DNA from: Ulvibacterium marinum
GTDB lineage: Bacteria; Bacteroidota; Bacteroidia; Flavobacteriales; Flavobacteriaceae
DNA: 64,000 bases
Direction of reading: 5' to 3'
NCBI RefSeq assembly: GCF_003626755.1
Contig: NZ_RBCJ01000002.1
Span: forward strand, 62,001 to 126,000
In this document: piece after piece, positions 17,899 to 26,083 of the stretch
How positions within the stretch are numbered: position 1 is the stretch's first letter
How the letters are laid out: the number at the start of each line of letters is the position of its first letter
The notes under the pieces: generated by a model
What the model was told of the DNA's origin: nothing
Seen by the model: only the letters and a program-made list of their open reading frames with translations
The model's database searches: none
Program-made: the position numbers and the translations under genes

Positions 17899-19182
17899 AT
17901 GAACAATAAGAAGCAAGGATTAGGGATTTTAGTAGTAGCCATGTCATTGGCTACGGCATGGGCCATAAGAGGTCAGTTTGGTCACGAGCAGGGAGCCGCC
18001 TGGGCCGGCGCCGTTGGAGCAGTGGCCTTGGTATTGGTTGCCAATAGAAAGGATTGGTATTCCAAAATGCCTATTGTGGCTTTGGCATCGGCCTTGGGTT
18101 GGGGAGCCGGAGGTATGATCAGTTACGGTGTAGTGGTAGGATATGGCAAGGCCGATAACTTCATTAATGCATTTTATGGTCTCAGCATGCTTTTTGTCAT
18201 TGGGGCACTGTTTGGATTACTGGGGGGCGGTCTTGTAGGACTTGTGCTGGATTCTACGAAAAAGAACAGGGTCAATTGGGGCGCATTGGTATCGGAAATG
18301 GTAGCAGGAGGCTTGCTGACCTATTTTTTTCTGATAGAACAGATCGGGTTTAAGATGACTCCTCCGCGATCGGAAGCTTGGGCCCTTATTCTAGGAGCTG
18401 GGTTGGCCATGCTCCTGCACATGGCACGGACAAAACGAAATTCCGCAATACGGGTCGCTATTTTTGCTGCACTCGGAGGCGGTTTCGGCTTTGGTTTTGG
18501 AAACTTTTTGCAGGTTGTTGGCAATGTTATGGAGATTCCCTTTAACATGTGGAATGTTATGGAATATAGTATCGGTTTTTTTGGCGGTCTTGGGATGGCG
18601 TATGGGGTGTTTTCCTCCTCTTGGCCGATAGACGAGGAAGAAAGATCCGAAACCTGGATCAATAGGTGGGCTTTGTTCTTACTGTTGATTTTCATCCCTT
18701 TAATGGTGTATCGCGAATCGTTGACCTATGACCATTTTTTAAGACGTTTGGGAGAAATACCAAACCTGGAGCAAGTAGCATCTATGAGTACAATTTTCAC
18801 CGCTGCCGTACTGGTGCTAATGGCCATATTTGTATTTTACAGATTCAAGGATAATACCTTTACGAAAAAAGGTGTTTCCTTGTTTTTGTTTGTATACCTA
18901 AGTACATATGCTTTGATGAGCTATTTGGTCACAGGACTTTTTGCCGGAAAAATGGGTCTAAACCATCACTTATACCTTTTGAACATAGTTTTGATTTTTC
19001 TACTGTCTCGCAAGGAGGTAATGGAATGGTCCTCCAAAACAACGGATAGCTTGATTATAAAAAAGTGGTTTCTTTATCTAATACTGATTCTTGCATTTCT
19101 AGCCGTTTTGTCGCTTATAGCAATAAGCAGTCACGGCGAGTTGCCCGGTAGTCATAACCGCTTTGATATTGGGGTTTTGTAA
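17899..19182 (+). CDS. Polytopic membrane protein of unknown function
   Basis: I do not recognise this 427-residue protein. It has roughly ten to eleven membrane segments, Gly- and Ala-rich helices (for example ALGWGAGGMISYGVVVGYGKAD and ALGGGFGFGFGNFLQ) and an early conserved-looking AIRGQFGHEQGAAWAGA. The Gly-rich packing resembles small-solute transporters, but no transporter family signature is evident. It starts 11 bp after the GH31 gene and ends the PHP-GH31-membrane protein operon. From context it could move a product of GH31 action across the inner membrane; this is only an inference. Confidence 0.7.
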   Translation: MNNKKQGLGILVVAMSLATAWAIRGQFGHEQGAAWAGAVGAVALVLVANRKDWYSKMPIVALASALGWGAGGMISYGVVVGYGKADNFINAFYGLSMLFVIGALFGLLGGGLVGLVLDSTKKNRVNWGALVSEMVAGGLLTYFFLIEQIGFKMTPPRSEAWALILGAGLAMLLHMARTKRNSAIRVAIFAALGGGFGFGFGNFLQVVGNVMEIPFNMWNVMEYSIGFFGGLGMAYGVFSSSWPIDEEERSETWINRWALFLLLIFIPLMVYRESLTYDHFLRRLGEIPNLEQVASMSTIFTAAVLVLMAIFVFYRFKDNTFTKKGVSLFLFVYLSTYALMSYLVTGLFAGKMGLNHHLYLLNIVLIFLLSRKEVMEWSSKTTDSLIIKKWFLYLILILAFLAVLSLIAISSHGELPGSHNRFDIGVL

Positions 19183-19224
19183 GATGTACAAAACGATACC
19201 TGGATGTGCTATAGGCTATAGGCC

Positions 19225-20073
19225 CTATCTAAAGTTTTTGCGATAGTCTGACGGAGTCTTGCCCATATTTGCCTTAAAATAGTGATTAAAGTTGGCTAGA
19301 TTGTTATACCCGCTTTCATAGCAGATTTGTGTGATTTGTTTATCCGTTTCAGCCAAAAGTTTTGCGGCGATTCCCACCCGCACATTCTTTACATATTCCA
19401 TAAAGGTATGTCCGGTTTTCTTTTTAAAGAATCTACAGAACGAACTGGGGGCCATATTAAGCACGGCGGAAGCTTCTTCCAATTTTATCCCTTCCTGGAT
19501 ATTCTGAAAAACATATTCATAGACCTTGTTTACCTTTTCAATGTTTTTGGAAAACACCGAAGAACCATTAATAGGATTGGACAGGCGCTCCCTATCCTCT
19601 ATTTTTAGAAGGTTATGGAATATCTTCAGTAGGCCAATATAATATTCAAGCCCTTCACTTTCGGACATTTCTTCTAAAATCTCCCGTATTTCGGTATCGT
19701 CCTCGATTTTAAAGCGTATTCCCCGATTCGAGAGTTTCAACAAAGCGACTACTTTTTCAAGTTCCGGCATCTTAAAAAAATCTGAATCAATGATGTTCTC
19801 GGAAAAATGGGTAACAATACAGGTGGGCTCTTCCCCATTTTCCGTATCCAAAACTTCCCAGCAATGTGGAAGGTTAGGGCCCAAAAGCACCAAATCCCCT
19901 TTTTCAAATCCAGAAATATTATCGCCAACAATTCTTCTGCCAACCCCCGAGCTGATGTAATTCAGTTCAAAGTTTTTGTGGGAGTGTATTCTCGCATTGG
20001 AAGACAAGGGTAATTCCCGAGAGATAAAAGAGTGATTGTTTGGGACGAAAATTTTTTCACAAACAAATTCCAT
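19225..20073 (-). CDS. AraC-family transcriptional regulator with cupin-like sensor domain
   Basis: The 282-residue protein has a cupin-type N-terminal domain (about residues 15-110; SHKNFELNYISSGVGRRI and FEKGDLVLLGPNLPHCW) and a C-terminal double helix-turn-helix of the AraC type (about 180-280; LNMAPSSFCRFFKKKTGHTF, then CYESGYNNLANFNHYFKA and GKTPSDYRK). Such proteins sense a sugar or metabolite and activate or repress nearby catabolic genes. It is divergent from the aldolase-SSS operon. The 139-bp gap between them holds two GTTAATAT cores, one of them next to its own start codon, which suggests autoregulation. It is the only regulator gene in the accessory locus. Confidence 0.93.
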   Translation of the reverse strand: MEFVCEKIFVPNNHSFISRELPLSSNARIHSHKNFELNYISSGVGRRIVGDNISGFEKGDLVLLGPNLPHCWEVLDTENGEEPTCIVTHFSENIIDSDFFKMPELEKVVALLKLSNRGIRFKIEDDTEIREILEEMSESEGLEYYIGLLKIFHNLLKIEDRERLSNPINGSSVFSKNIEKVNKVYEYVFQNIQEGIKLEEASAVLNMAPSSFCRFFKKKTGHTFMEYVKNVRVGIAAKLLAETDKQITQICYESGYNNLANFNHYFKANMGKTPSDYRKNFR

Positions 20074-20096
20074 ATCTTGATATATTAACTCTTCGT

Positions 20097-20110
20097 ACCA
20101 ATAATAATGA
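20097..20110. repeat. 14-bp sequence shared with 30778-30791
   Basis: ACCAATAATAATGA occurs here, between the AraC gene and the second aldolase gene, and again at 30778-30791 upstream of the second propeller protein. In both places it is next to a GGTTAATAT site, though in a different order. Confidence 0.5.
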
Positions 20111-20126
20111 TTTTTTTTTAATTAAA

Positions 20127-20143
20127 GGGTTAATATAATATTA
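20127..20143. promoter_or_regulatory. Copy 3 of the shared operator-like motif, AraC/aldolase divergent region
   Basis: The site reads GGGTTAATATAATATTA. It matches GGTTAATATATAATATG over the first ten bases and then has a short deletion. It is 70-86 bp before the second aldolase gene and about 55 bp before the AraC start. A second core, ATATTAAC, is at 20082-20089, nine bases upstream of the AraC start codon. Confidence 0.42.
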
Positions 20144-20212
20144 CATTTATGTAAAATACTGGTGGTGGAATGAAGCTATTTAAATTTACTTTGTTCTGCT
20201 TAAGTAAGCTGT

Positions 20213-21124
20213 ATGCAATTGAATCTACGAGGGATAATCCCCCCAATGGTCACTCCCCTGACCGCAGATAAAAATCTAGACCAACAAAGCCTAAAAGGAC
20301 TTATTGAACACTTGCTCTCCGGAGGAGTGCATGGCATATTTCTCTTGGGATCTAACGGAGAGGCGCCCAGTTTAACCTATGCCCTTCGAAAAGAATTAGT
20401 TACGGAAGCATGCCAAATTATTAACGGAAGGGTCCCTGTTCTTGTGGGTATTACGGATACGTCGTTCGAGGGTTCCATTGAAATGGCCGAGCATGCCAAA
20501 GCTTCGGGCGCAGATGCCGTGGTTATAGCCCCTCCTTATTACTTTCCTATTAGTGATGGCGAAATGGAAGCTTATTTAGAAGATCTTGTACCCAAATTAC
20601 CTTTGCCATTCCTGCTGTATAACATGCCAAGCTGTACCAAGATGAACCTTTCAATGAATACTGTTGAGAAAGCAAAGAATATGGGAGCCTTGGGCATTAA
20701 GGATAGTTCTGGTAATCTGGAGTATTTGTATGATCTTATAGAAACATTTCAGGATTCCCCGGAGTTTGCCATAATTGTGGGAACCGAAGGGTTTTTGCCC
20801 CAGGCCATCGAACGGGGCGGCCATGGTGCCGTTGCAGGTGGAGCCAATTTTTTTCCGAGGATGTTTGTGGATCTTTACGATGCATCGGTTACCAAGGACG
20901 AAAACAAAATTGTTGAAATTCGGGAAAAGGTTACCCATCTTTACGATACCATTTATAATGTGGGGAAGGATTTTTCCCGAATAACCAAAGGAATTAAGTG
21001 TGCACTTTCAATTATGGGAATCTGTGATGATTACATGGCACTTCCTTTACGCAGATTTGATGCCGGGGATAGGGAAAGGATTAAAACGTATATTGAAATT
21101 TTTGAAAAACAGGGGATAAGGTAA
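20213..21124 (+). CDS. DapA/NanA-superfamily class I aldolase (paralogue 2)
   Basis: The 303-residue protein is a clear paralogue of the one at 13526, aligned from the first residues (MQL.L.GIIPPMVTPL) to the end. It keeps the same catalytic set: GSNGEAPS loop (46-53), Tyr136 in LLYNMPS and Schiff-base Lys163 in GIKDSSGN. It should cleave or form a 2-keto acid by the same chemistry on a related substrate. One base separates its stop from the SSS symporter start, so substrate uptake and cleavage are tightly linked. Two aldolases in one locus point to two epimeric or sequential substrates, or to a synthase/lyase pair that has diverged. Confidence 0.88.
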   Translation: MQLNLRGIIPPMVTPLTADKNLDQQSLKGLIEHLLSGGVHGIFLLGSNGEAPSLTYALRKELVTEACQIINGRVPVLVGITDTSFEGSIEMAEHAKASGADAVVIAPPYYFPISDGEMEAYLEDLVPKLPLPFLLYNMPSCTKMNLSMNTVEKAKNMGALGIKDSSGNLEYLYDLIETFQDSPEFAIIVGTEGFLPQAIERGGHGAVAGGANFFPRMFVDLYDASVTKDENKIVEIREKVTHLYDTIYNVGKDFSRITKGIKCALSIMGICDDYMALPLRRFDAGDRERIKTYIEIFEKQGIR

Positions 21125-21125
21125 A

Positions 21126-22610
21126 ATGAATTACCAACTTGAATTAGTGGACACCCTTATTTTGATCATTTACGGATTGGTAATGATTGGGATGGGTGTT
21201 TATTTTTTAAGGAAAACCAAAACGTCCAACGAGTTCATGGTCGCCGGAAGGGGTATTCCCGCTTGGGCTGCGGGCATAGCAGTAATGAGTGCCTATACGA
21301 GCAGCATATCTTATATTGCCGTACCCGGAAAGGCATTCGATGATAACTGGCACCCGCTCATTTTTGCATTGACCGCACTACCTGTGGCCTGGTTTGTGAC
21401 CAAATACGTAATACCTCATTATAGGAAGCACAAAATAATATCGGTTTATAAATATCTTGAAGATAAAATAGGGAACTGGGGTAGAGTGTATGCCTCTTTG
21501 TCCTTTGTGTTGTTTATGGTCGGGCGCACTGCTGTAATCCTGTACCTTTCCTCGCTTTTGCTCACCTCTTTTGTTGATGTGGATATTAAAACATTGATAT
21601 TGGTCATTGGTATTATGACCATTGCCTATACCTTAATGGGAGGTATGGAAGCCGTTATATGGACGGATGTTATGCAATCTATAATAATGATCGGGGGGCT
21701 CCTGTTCAGCGCGTATATTCTGACGACCGAGGTTTTTGCCGAACCTGATTTTCTGATTCAAGAAGCATTTGATAAAAACAAGTTCAGTTTAGGGGATACT
21801 TCATTCTCCCTAAGCAGCAGAACAATTTGGGTAATGATCATTTATGGGGTTACCGAAAATATCAGAAACTTGATGGCCGATCAAAACTATACCCAAAAGT
21901 ACAGTTCCGTGGCCACAGAGAAAAAAGCCAAGAAATCGGTTTGGGTCGCCATGCTGATTTATTTGCCCTTGACTGCTATTTTTCTCTATATAGGTACGGC
22001 AATGTTCGCTTTTTACTCGGGCTCTGGCAATGTTCTTGACCCCTCCATAGTTAAGGGTGATGAGGTTTTCCCCTTCTTTATTGCAACGGAATTGCCAACG
22101 GGACTTAAAGGGTTAATAATTGCTGCAATTTTGGCAGCATCCATGAGCACAGTGGATTCCGCTCTAAACTCTTCAGCTACTGTTCTTTACCTGGATTATT
22201 TTAAAAGATACTTTAGGCCTAATGCTTCTGAAAAGAGCAGTTTAGGTTTTCTTCGTTTTACCACCATTGCCTGGGGTTTGTTGGGCATTGCTTTTGCACT
22301 TTTATTGATCAATGCCCAAAGTGCCCTAGATATTTGGTGGCAAATATCGGGAATATTCGGTGGCGGCATTTTAGGCTTGTTCTTGTTGGCACTTTTTAAC
22401 GTAAAACTTACACCTGCGCAAGGAATCATTTCGGTGGTCTTTAGCCTATTGATTATTGTTTGGGGTACTTTTATGCGGGACCTCCCGCCATCATTGGCTT
22501 GGTTGCAATGCGATTTGGATGCTATTATTATTGGTGCGGTAGCCACTGCTGGTCTAATTGTACTGGCACTGCTGTTTGCCATGTTCAACCTAAAGAAACA
22601 AAAGCGATAA
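21126..22610 (+). CDS. Sodium:solute symporter (SSS) family transporter
   Basis: The 494-residue inner-membrane protein has about thirteen membrane segments and the SSS signature: FMVAGRGIPAWAAGIAVMSAYTSSISYIA near residues 38-66, TLMGGMEAVIWTDVMQSIIM near 166-185, and ILAASMSTVDSALNSSATV near 338-356. The SSS family imports sugars, sialic acids, amino acids and other organic solutes with Na+. It is coupled to the aldolase gene, one base away. Bacterial sialic acid transporters of this family are often next to a sialic acid lyase of the DapA superfamily, so a nonulosonic acid or another 2-keto-deoxy acid is a plausible cargo. Confidence 0.93.
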   Translation: MNYQLELVDTLILIIYGLVMIGMGVYFLRKTKTSNEFMVAGRGIPAWAAGIAVMSAYTSSISYIAVPGKAFDDNWHPLIFALTALPVAWFVTKYVIPHYRKHKIISVYKYLEDKIGNWGRVYASLSFVLFMVGRTAVILYLSSLLLTSFVDVDIKTLILVIGIMTIAYTLMGGMEAVIWTDVMQSIIMIGGLLFSAYILTTEVFAEPDFLIQEAFDKNKFSLGDTSFSLSSRTIWVMIIYGVTENIRNLMADQNYTQKYSSVATEKKAKKSVWVAMLIYLPLTAIFLYIGTAMFAFYSGSGNVLDPSIVKGDEVFPFFIATELPTGLKGLIIAAILAASMSTVDSALNSSATVLYLDYFKRYFRPNASEKSSLGFLRFTTIAWGLLGIAFALLLINAQSALDIWWQISGIFGGGILGLFLLALFNVKLTPAQGIISVVFSLLIIVWGTFMRDLPPSLAWLQCDLDAIIIGAVATAGLIVLALLFAMFNLKKQKR

Positions 22611-22632
22611 CAGTTTACCTTTAAAACCTAGT

Positions 22633-24948
22633 TTGTTGAAACGATTGGATAATTTATTAAAACTGTTGGATACGCTTACCAGTCTATTTTGTTCTATAGT
22701 TCTAGCTCTGCTTCTTGGCTCCTGTGGTGAACCGATCCCCAAAAAAACGGCTGATAATAAGAACCTTTCATTATCCGAATCCGTACCGTATAGAGATCGG
22801 ATGTTTGTACAGGAATATCATGAAGCTTTTCCGATGGATAGCAATGAAAAGGGGGCGCAGGAGGTGAAGGCGATATTGCCCCTGGACGATGGAACGGTTT
22901 GGATAGCTACCATGGCCGGGGTTTTTCGTAAGTCTAAGGATTTACGCTCTTGGGAACCCATGTTACCCGAAAAGGACCAAGGACCCGCCTTTGATTTGGA
23001 AATTGATGGTCAGGGCAGGGTCTGGGCAGCAGTATGGAACGGTGTGTACCGATCAAATGGTAGGGGCAATCTAGAGTTACAGCAAGGAACGCTACCACCA
23101 ATAGCCGTGCTGGCAAATTCGGAAGAAGGAATGTACGCCCTTGGCCCAAAGGGAATATGGCTTAAAGTTAATGAAGGTTGGTCGCGCAAGGAATACCATA
23201 CGGGCAGGAGTATTCGCTCAGCTTTGTCCGATCAAAAAGGCGGACTTTGGATCGGGACCGATGTAGGTCTTTTTCATTGCGGACCACAAGGTGTAACAAT
23301 ACATCAAGGAAAAGAACAGTTGATTAGTGCGTATTTGAGCAGTATGGCATACGCTACCCCGGACACGCTCTGGGTAGGTGGTATGGGTGGGGTTTCCATA
23401 AGGGCCAATGAAAGAATGGTCGATATGAAAAGACCTAATGACGGACTTCCCCATAGTCAGGTAAACGTGGTAAGGAAGTCTCCAAACGGTGCCATGTGGG
23501 TGGGAACCGATTATGGTATTTCGCGCTTTACGCCAGGGATTCCCGATTACTCCGTGCGCCTTAGCCAACGCTGGTTGATGAACAATACGGTAAATGACAT
23601 TGCCTTTGATACCAAAGGAGATGCCTGGATAGCCACTGAAGGCGGGGTAAGTGTAATCCATTGCTTTCAAATGACCTTGGAAGGTAAAGCGGACTTCTTC
23701 TACCAAAAATTGTTACAACGTTATGTACGGAAACCTGGAGCAGTAGGACTTCGTTGGATGGAGATACCTGGTGATACCACAACCTCCAGGGCCAGCGATA
23801 CGGACAATGATGGGTATTACACCGCTATGTATCTGGCCATGGAGTCCTTTCGGTATGCCGTGACTAAAGATCCAAAGGCCCGGGAACGGGCCAAAAAAAC
23901 TTTCGATTTTCTACAGTTGTTGCGTGAGGTGACCGAAATACCCGGCTTTTTTGCAAGAACCGTGGTGCCAGCGGAATGGGAGAAGACCCACGACATGAAC
24001 CGTAGTTACACGGAGCGTGAATATGCTGCGGAAATAGTGAAAAACCCTAGGCAAAAACCCGTAGAAAAGCGCTGGCATGTATCTAACGATGGGAAGTGGA
24101 AATGGAAGGGAGATACCAGTAGTGATGAAATGTGCGGGCACCTTTTTGGGTACTACTGTTACTATACTCTGGTGGCCGATGAAGATGAGAAAAAGCGGCT
24201 GGTATTTCATTATCGTCAGATTATGGACGCCTTGATCGCAAATAACTATAATTTGATCGGGGTAGATGGAAAGCACACCAAATGGGGCGTATGGTCACCA
24301 GATCAACTCAATCGCGACCCAGAATGGCGCCCCGAAAAAGGGATAAATTCGTTGGAGCTGTTGGCATTCCTAAAATTCACTTACAGCATCACAGAGGATT
24401 CCAAGTACCAGGAGCATTACACACATTTGATTGAGAAAGAAGGCTATTTGGACAACATTGACCTAATGCTGGATCCCGACCCTGCCTGGGAGACTTATTT
24501 TGATATTTACTTGGCATTGTACGTTTATACCCCCTTGATCATGGGCGAAGAGGATGAAGAGATCAAGGCACGTTATCTGAACCATTTGGATGGTTGGTAC
24601 GAACGGTACAAACCTGCGGGGAGTCCCATGCTCAATTTTGTATACAATTGGTTAAAAGGTGGAGCTGATGGTCTTGAGGCCTCTGTATTCTTTTTGAAAG
24701 ATGCCCCTTTAGATCCGGTAGACTGGATTATGGACAATGGGGCAAGGGAGGATTTACCCGTGCTTAGGGAGCCCATTTTGGAGGTGCTCCAGGTTCCGCT
24801 TAGACCACCGAGCGAATATCGAACTATGCGCTGGGACCGTAATCCATATCATGCCGTCGCCGGCTGGCCGAATCAAGAACGTGACCCGGTATACTGGTTA
24901 TTACCGTATTGGATGGGAAGGTATTTGGAGTTGATACAACCCAAATAA
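22633..24948 (+). CDS. Beta-propeller plus helical-toroid lipoprotein (candidate novel glycan-active protein)
   Basis: The 771-residue protein has no usable ATG: a lipoprotein signal (LALLLGSC, Cys31) is only included if translation starts at TTG 22633 or 22636. Residues about 75-345 hold six blades of the two-component-regulator propeller type, seen as repeating W(I/V)(A/G)T..GV motifs. Residues about 350-771 are helical: KADFFYQKLLQRY, DTDNDGYYTAMYLAMESFRYAVTKD, GDTSSDEMCGHLFGYY, KWGVWSPDQLNRDPEW and a final WLLPYWMGRYLELI. These look like an (alpha/alpha) toroid with a Ca-like DTDNDG loop. I know no assigned reaction for this architecture. A paralogue is at 30889. It is in the aldolase-SSS operon, 22 bp downstream of the transporter gene. 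Confidence 0.75.
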   Translation: MLKRLDNLLKLLDTLTSLFCSIVLALLLGSCGEPIPKKTADNKNLSLSESVPYRDRMFVQEYHEAFPMDSNEKGAQEVKAILPLDDGTVWIATMAGVFRKSKDLRSWEPMLPEKDQGPAFDLEIDGQGRVWAAVWNGVYRSNGRGNLELQQGTLPPIAVLANSEEGMYALGPKGIWLKVNEGWSRKEYHTGRSIRSALSDQKGGLWIGTDVGLFHCGPQGVTIHQGKEQLISAYLSSMAYATPDTLWVGGMGGVSIRANERMVDMKRPNDGLPHSQVNVVRKSPNGAMWVGTDYGISRFTPGIPDYSVRLSQRWLMNNTVNDIAFDTKGDAWIATEGGVSVIHCFQMTLEGKADFFYQKLLQRYVRKPGAVGLRWMEIPGDTTTSRASDTDNDGYYTAMYLAMESFRYAVTKDPKARERAKKTFDFLQLLREVTEIPGFFARTVVPAEWEKTHDMNRSYTEREYAAEIVKNPRQKPVEKRWHVSNDGKWKWKGDTSSDEMCGHLFGYYCYYTLVADEDEKKRLVFHYRQIMDALIANNYNLIGVDGKHTKWGVWSPDQLNRDPEWRPEKGINSLELLAFLKFTYSITEDSKYQEHYTHLIEKEGYLDNIDLMLDPDPAWETYFDIYLALYVYTPLIMGEEDEEIKARYLNHLDGWYERYKPAGSPMLNFVYNWLKGGADGLEASVFFLKDAPLDPVDWIMDNGAREDLPVLREPILEVLQVPLRPPSEYRTMRWDRNPYHAVAGWPNQERDPVYWLLPYWMGRYLELIQPK

Positions 24949-24988
24949 CACGTAGAAGCAACTTTAAAATCGATAGTAAAAATAATTG

Positions 24989-25981
24989 ATGCGGGATAAA
25001 ATACAATGGGGAATATTAGGGACTGCCACCATTGCAAAGGAACAGGTAATTCCCGCAATGCAGAAAAGCAACCATTGTACTGTGATGGGTATTGCTTCAA
25101 GGGATGGGGAGAAGGCGGAACGGATAGCAAAGGAATTCCATATCCCCAAATATTACGAGGGGTATCAAGCGTTATTGAATGATCCGGAGATTGAGGCGGT
25201 TTACATTCCGTTGCCCAACCACCTGCATGTAGAATGGGCCAAAAAGGCTTTGATTGCAGGGAAACATGTATTGATAGAAAAGCCAATTGCCCTAAGCAGT
25301 AAAGAGGGCAATGAGCTATTGGCGATGGCCATGCAATACCCGGGACTTAAAGTGGCGGAGGCCTTTATGTACAAGTTTCATCCGCAGTGGATCAAGGTAA
25401 AACAAATGGTGGATGCGGAGGAAATTGGAGAGTTGAAAACAATACAATCCTCATTTTCCTTTTTTGAGGATGACCCTGACAGCATTGTAAATATTAAACC
25501 GTTCGGGGGAGGTAGTTTAATGGATATTGGGTGTTATTCCATTTCTATTTCACGATTCTTATTTGGTAGTGAACCTAAGCGTGTTTTGGCGAATATAGAA
25601 TATCACCCTGAATTCAAAGTGGATATATTGGCTTCGGGAATTCTTGAGTTTGAAGGCGGTAGTTCTTCCTTCTTTTGTGCCACACAGTTGGTCGAAAACC
25701 AACAGGTTCAAATTTTTGGTACAGAAGGGAGTATTAGGTTTGAGCTGCCGTTCAATCCGCCCAATGACAGACCATCTAAGATTTGGTTTACCCGGAAGGA
25801 AGTAACTACGGAACTGGAATTTGAACCCTGTAATCAATATACCCTTCAAGCCGATGCTTTTTCCTTGGCCATTTTGGAAAACGAGGAAACAGGCATACCC
25901 TTGGAAGATGCAGTGTATAACCTGTCCGTAATCGAAAAAATGCATGAAAGTGCGGCGTCGGGTTGTCGCGTGAGTTTGTAG
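24989..25981 (+). CDS. Gfo/Idh/MocA-family oxidoreductase
   Basis: The start is ATG 24989 (330 residues; a TTG just before it is in frame). The N-terminal Rossmann domain shows GILGTATIAKEQVIPA, and LPNHLHVEWAKKALIAGKHVLIEKPIA carries the family's EKP motif with the catalytic Lys near residue 95. The C-terminal domain holds GGGSLMDIGCYSI, the usual substrate-binding segment. The enzymes oxidise or epimerise sugars, inositols or amino sugars with NAD(P). It follows the propeller protein gene by 40 bp and probably ends the aldolase-SSS operon. The lack of a signal peptide puts it in the cytosol, where it could process the sugar before or after the aldolase step. Confidence 0.92.
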   Translation: MRDKIQWGILGTATIAKEQVIPAMQKSNHCTVMGIASRDGEKAERIAKEFHIPKYYEGYQALLNDPEIEAVYIPLPNHLHVEWAKKALIAGKHVLIEKPIALSSKEGNELLAMAMQYPGLKVAEAFMYKFHPQWIKVKQMVDAEEIGELKTIQSSFSFFEDDPDSIVNIKPFGGGSLMDIGCYSISISRFLFGSEPKRVLANIEYHPEFKVDILASGILEFEGGSSSFFCATQLVENQQVQIFGTEGSIRFELPFNPPNDRPSKIWFTRKEVTTELEFEPCNQYTLQADAFSLAILENEETGIPLEDAVYNLSVIEKMHESAASGCRVSL

Positions 25982-26033
25982 CGACTAAGATTTTAACCAT
26001 AGATCAACGGCAGTATGATATTGGAAAATTGGC

Positions 26034-26065
26034 CTTGGCCTAAGATATAGTGTAACCTAGTTTTG
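26034..26065 (+). promoter_or_regulatory. Promoter of the phosphatase gene
   Basis: CTTG at 26034-26037, a 20-bp spacer and TAGTTTTG at 26058-26065 fit the Bacteroidetes -33/-7 promoter. The predicted start is near 26072, which favours ATG 26084 over the TTG at 26063 for translation. Confidence 0.6.
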
Positions 26066-26083
26066 AAAGAAAATAATCGAATA

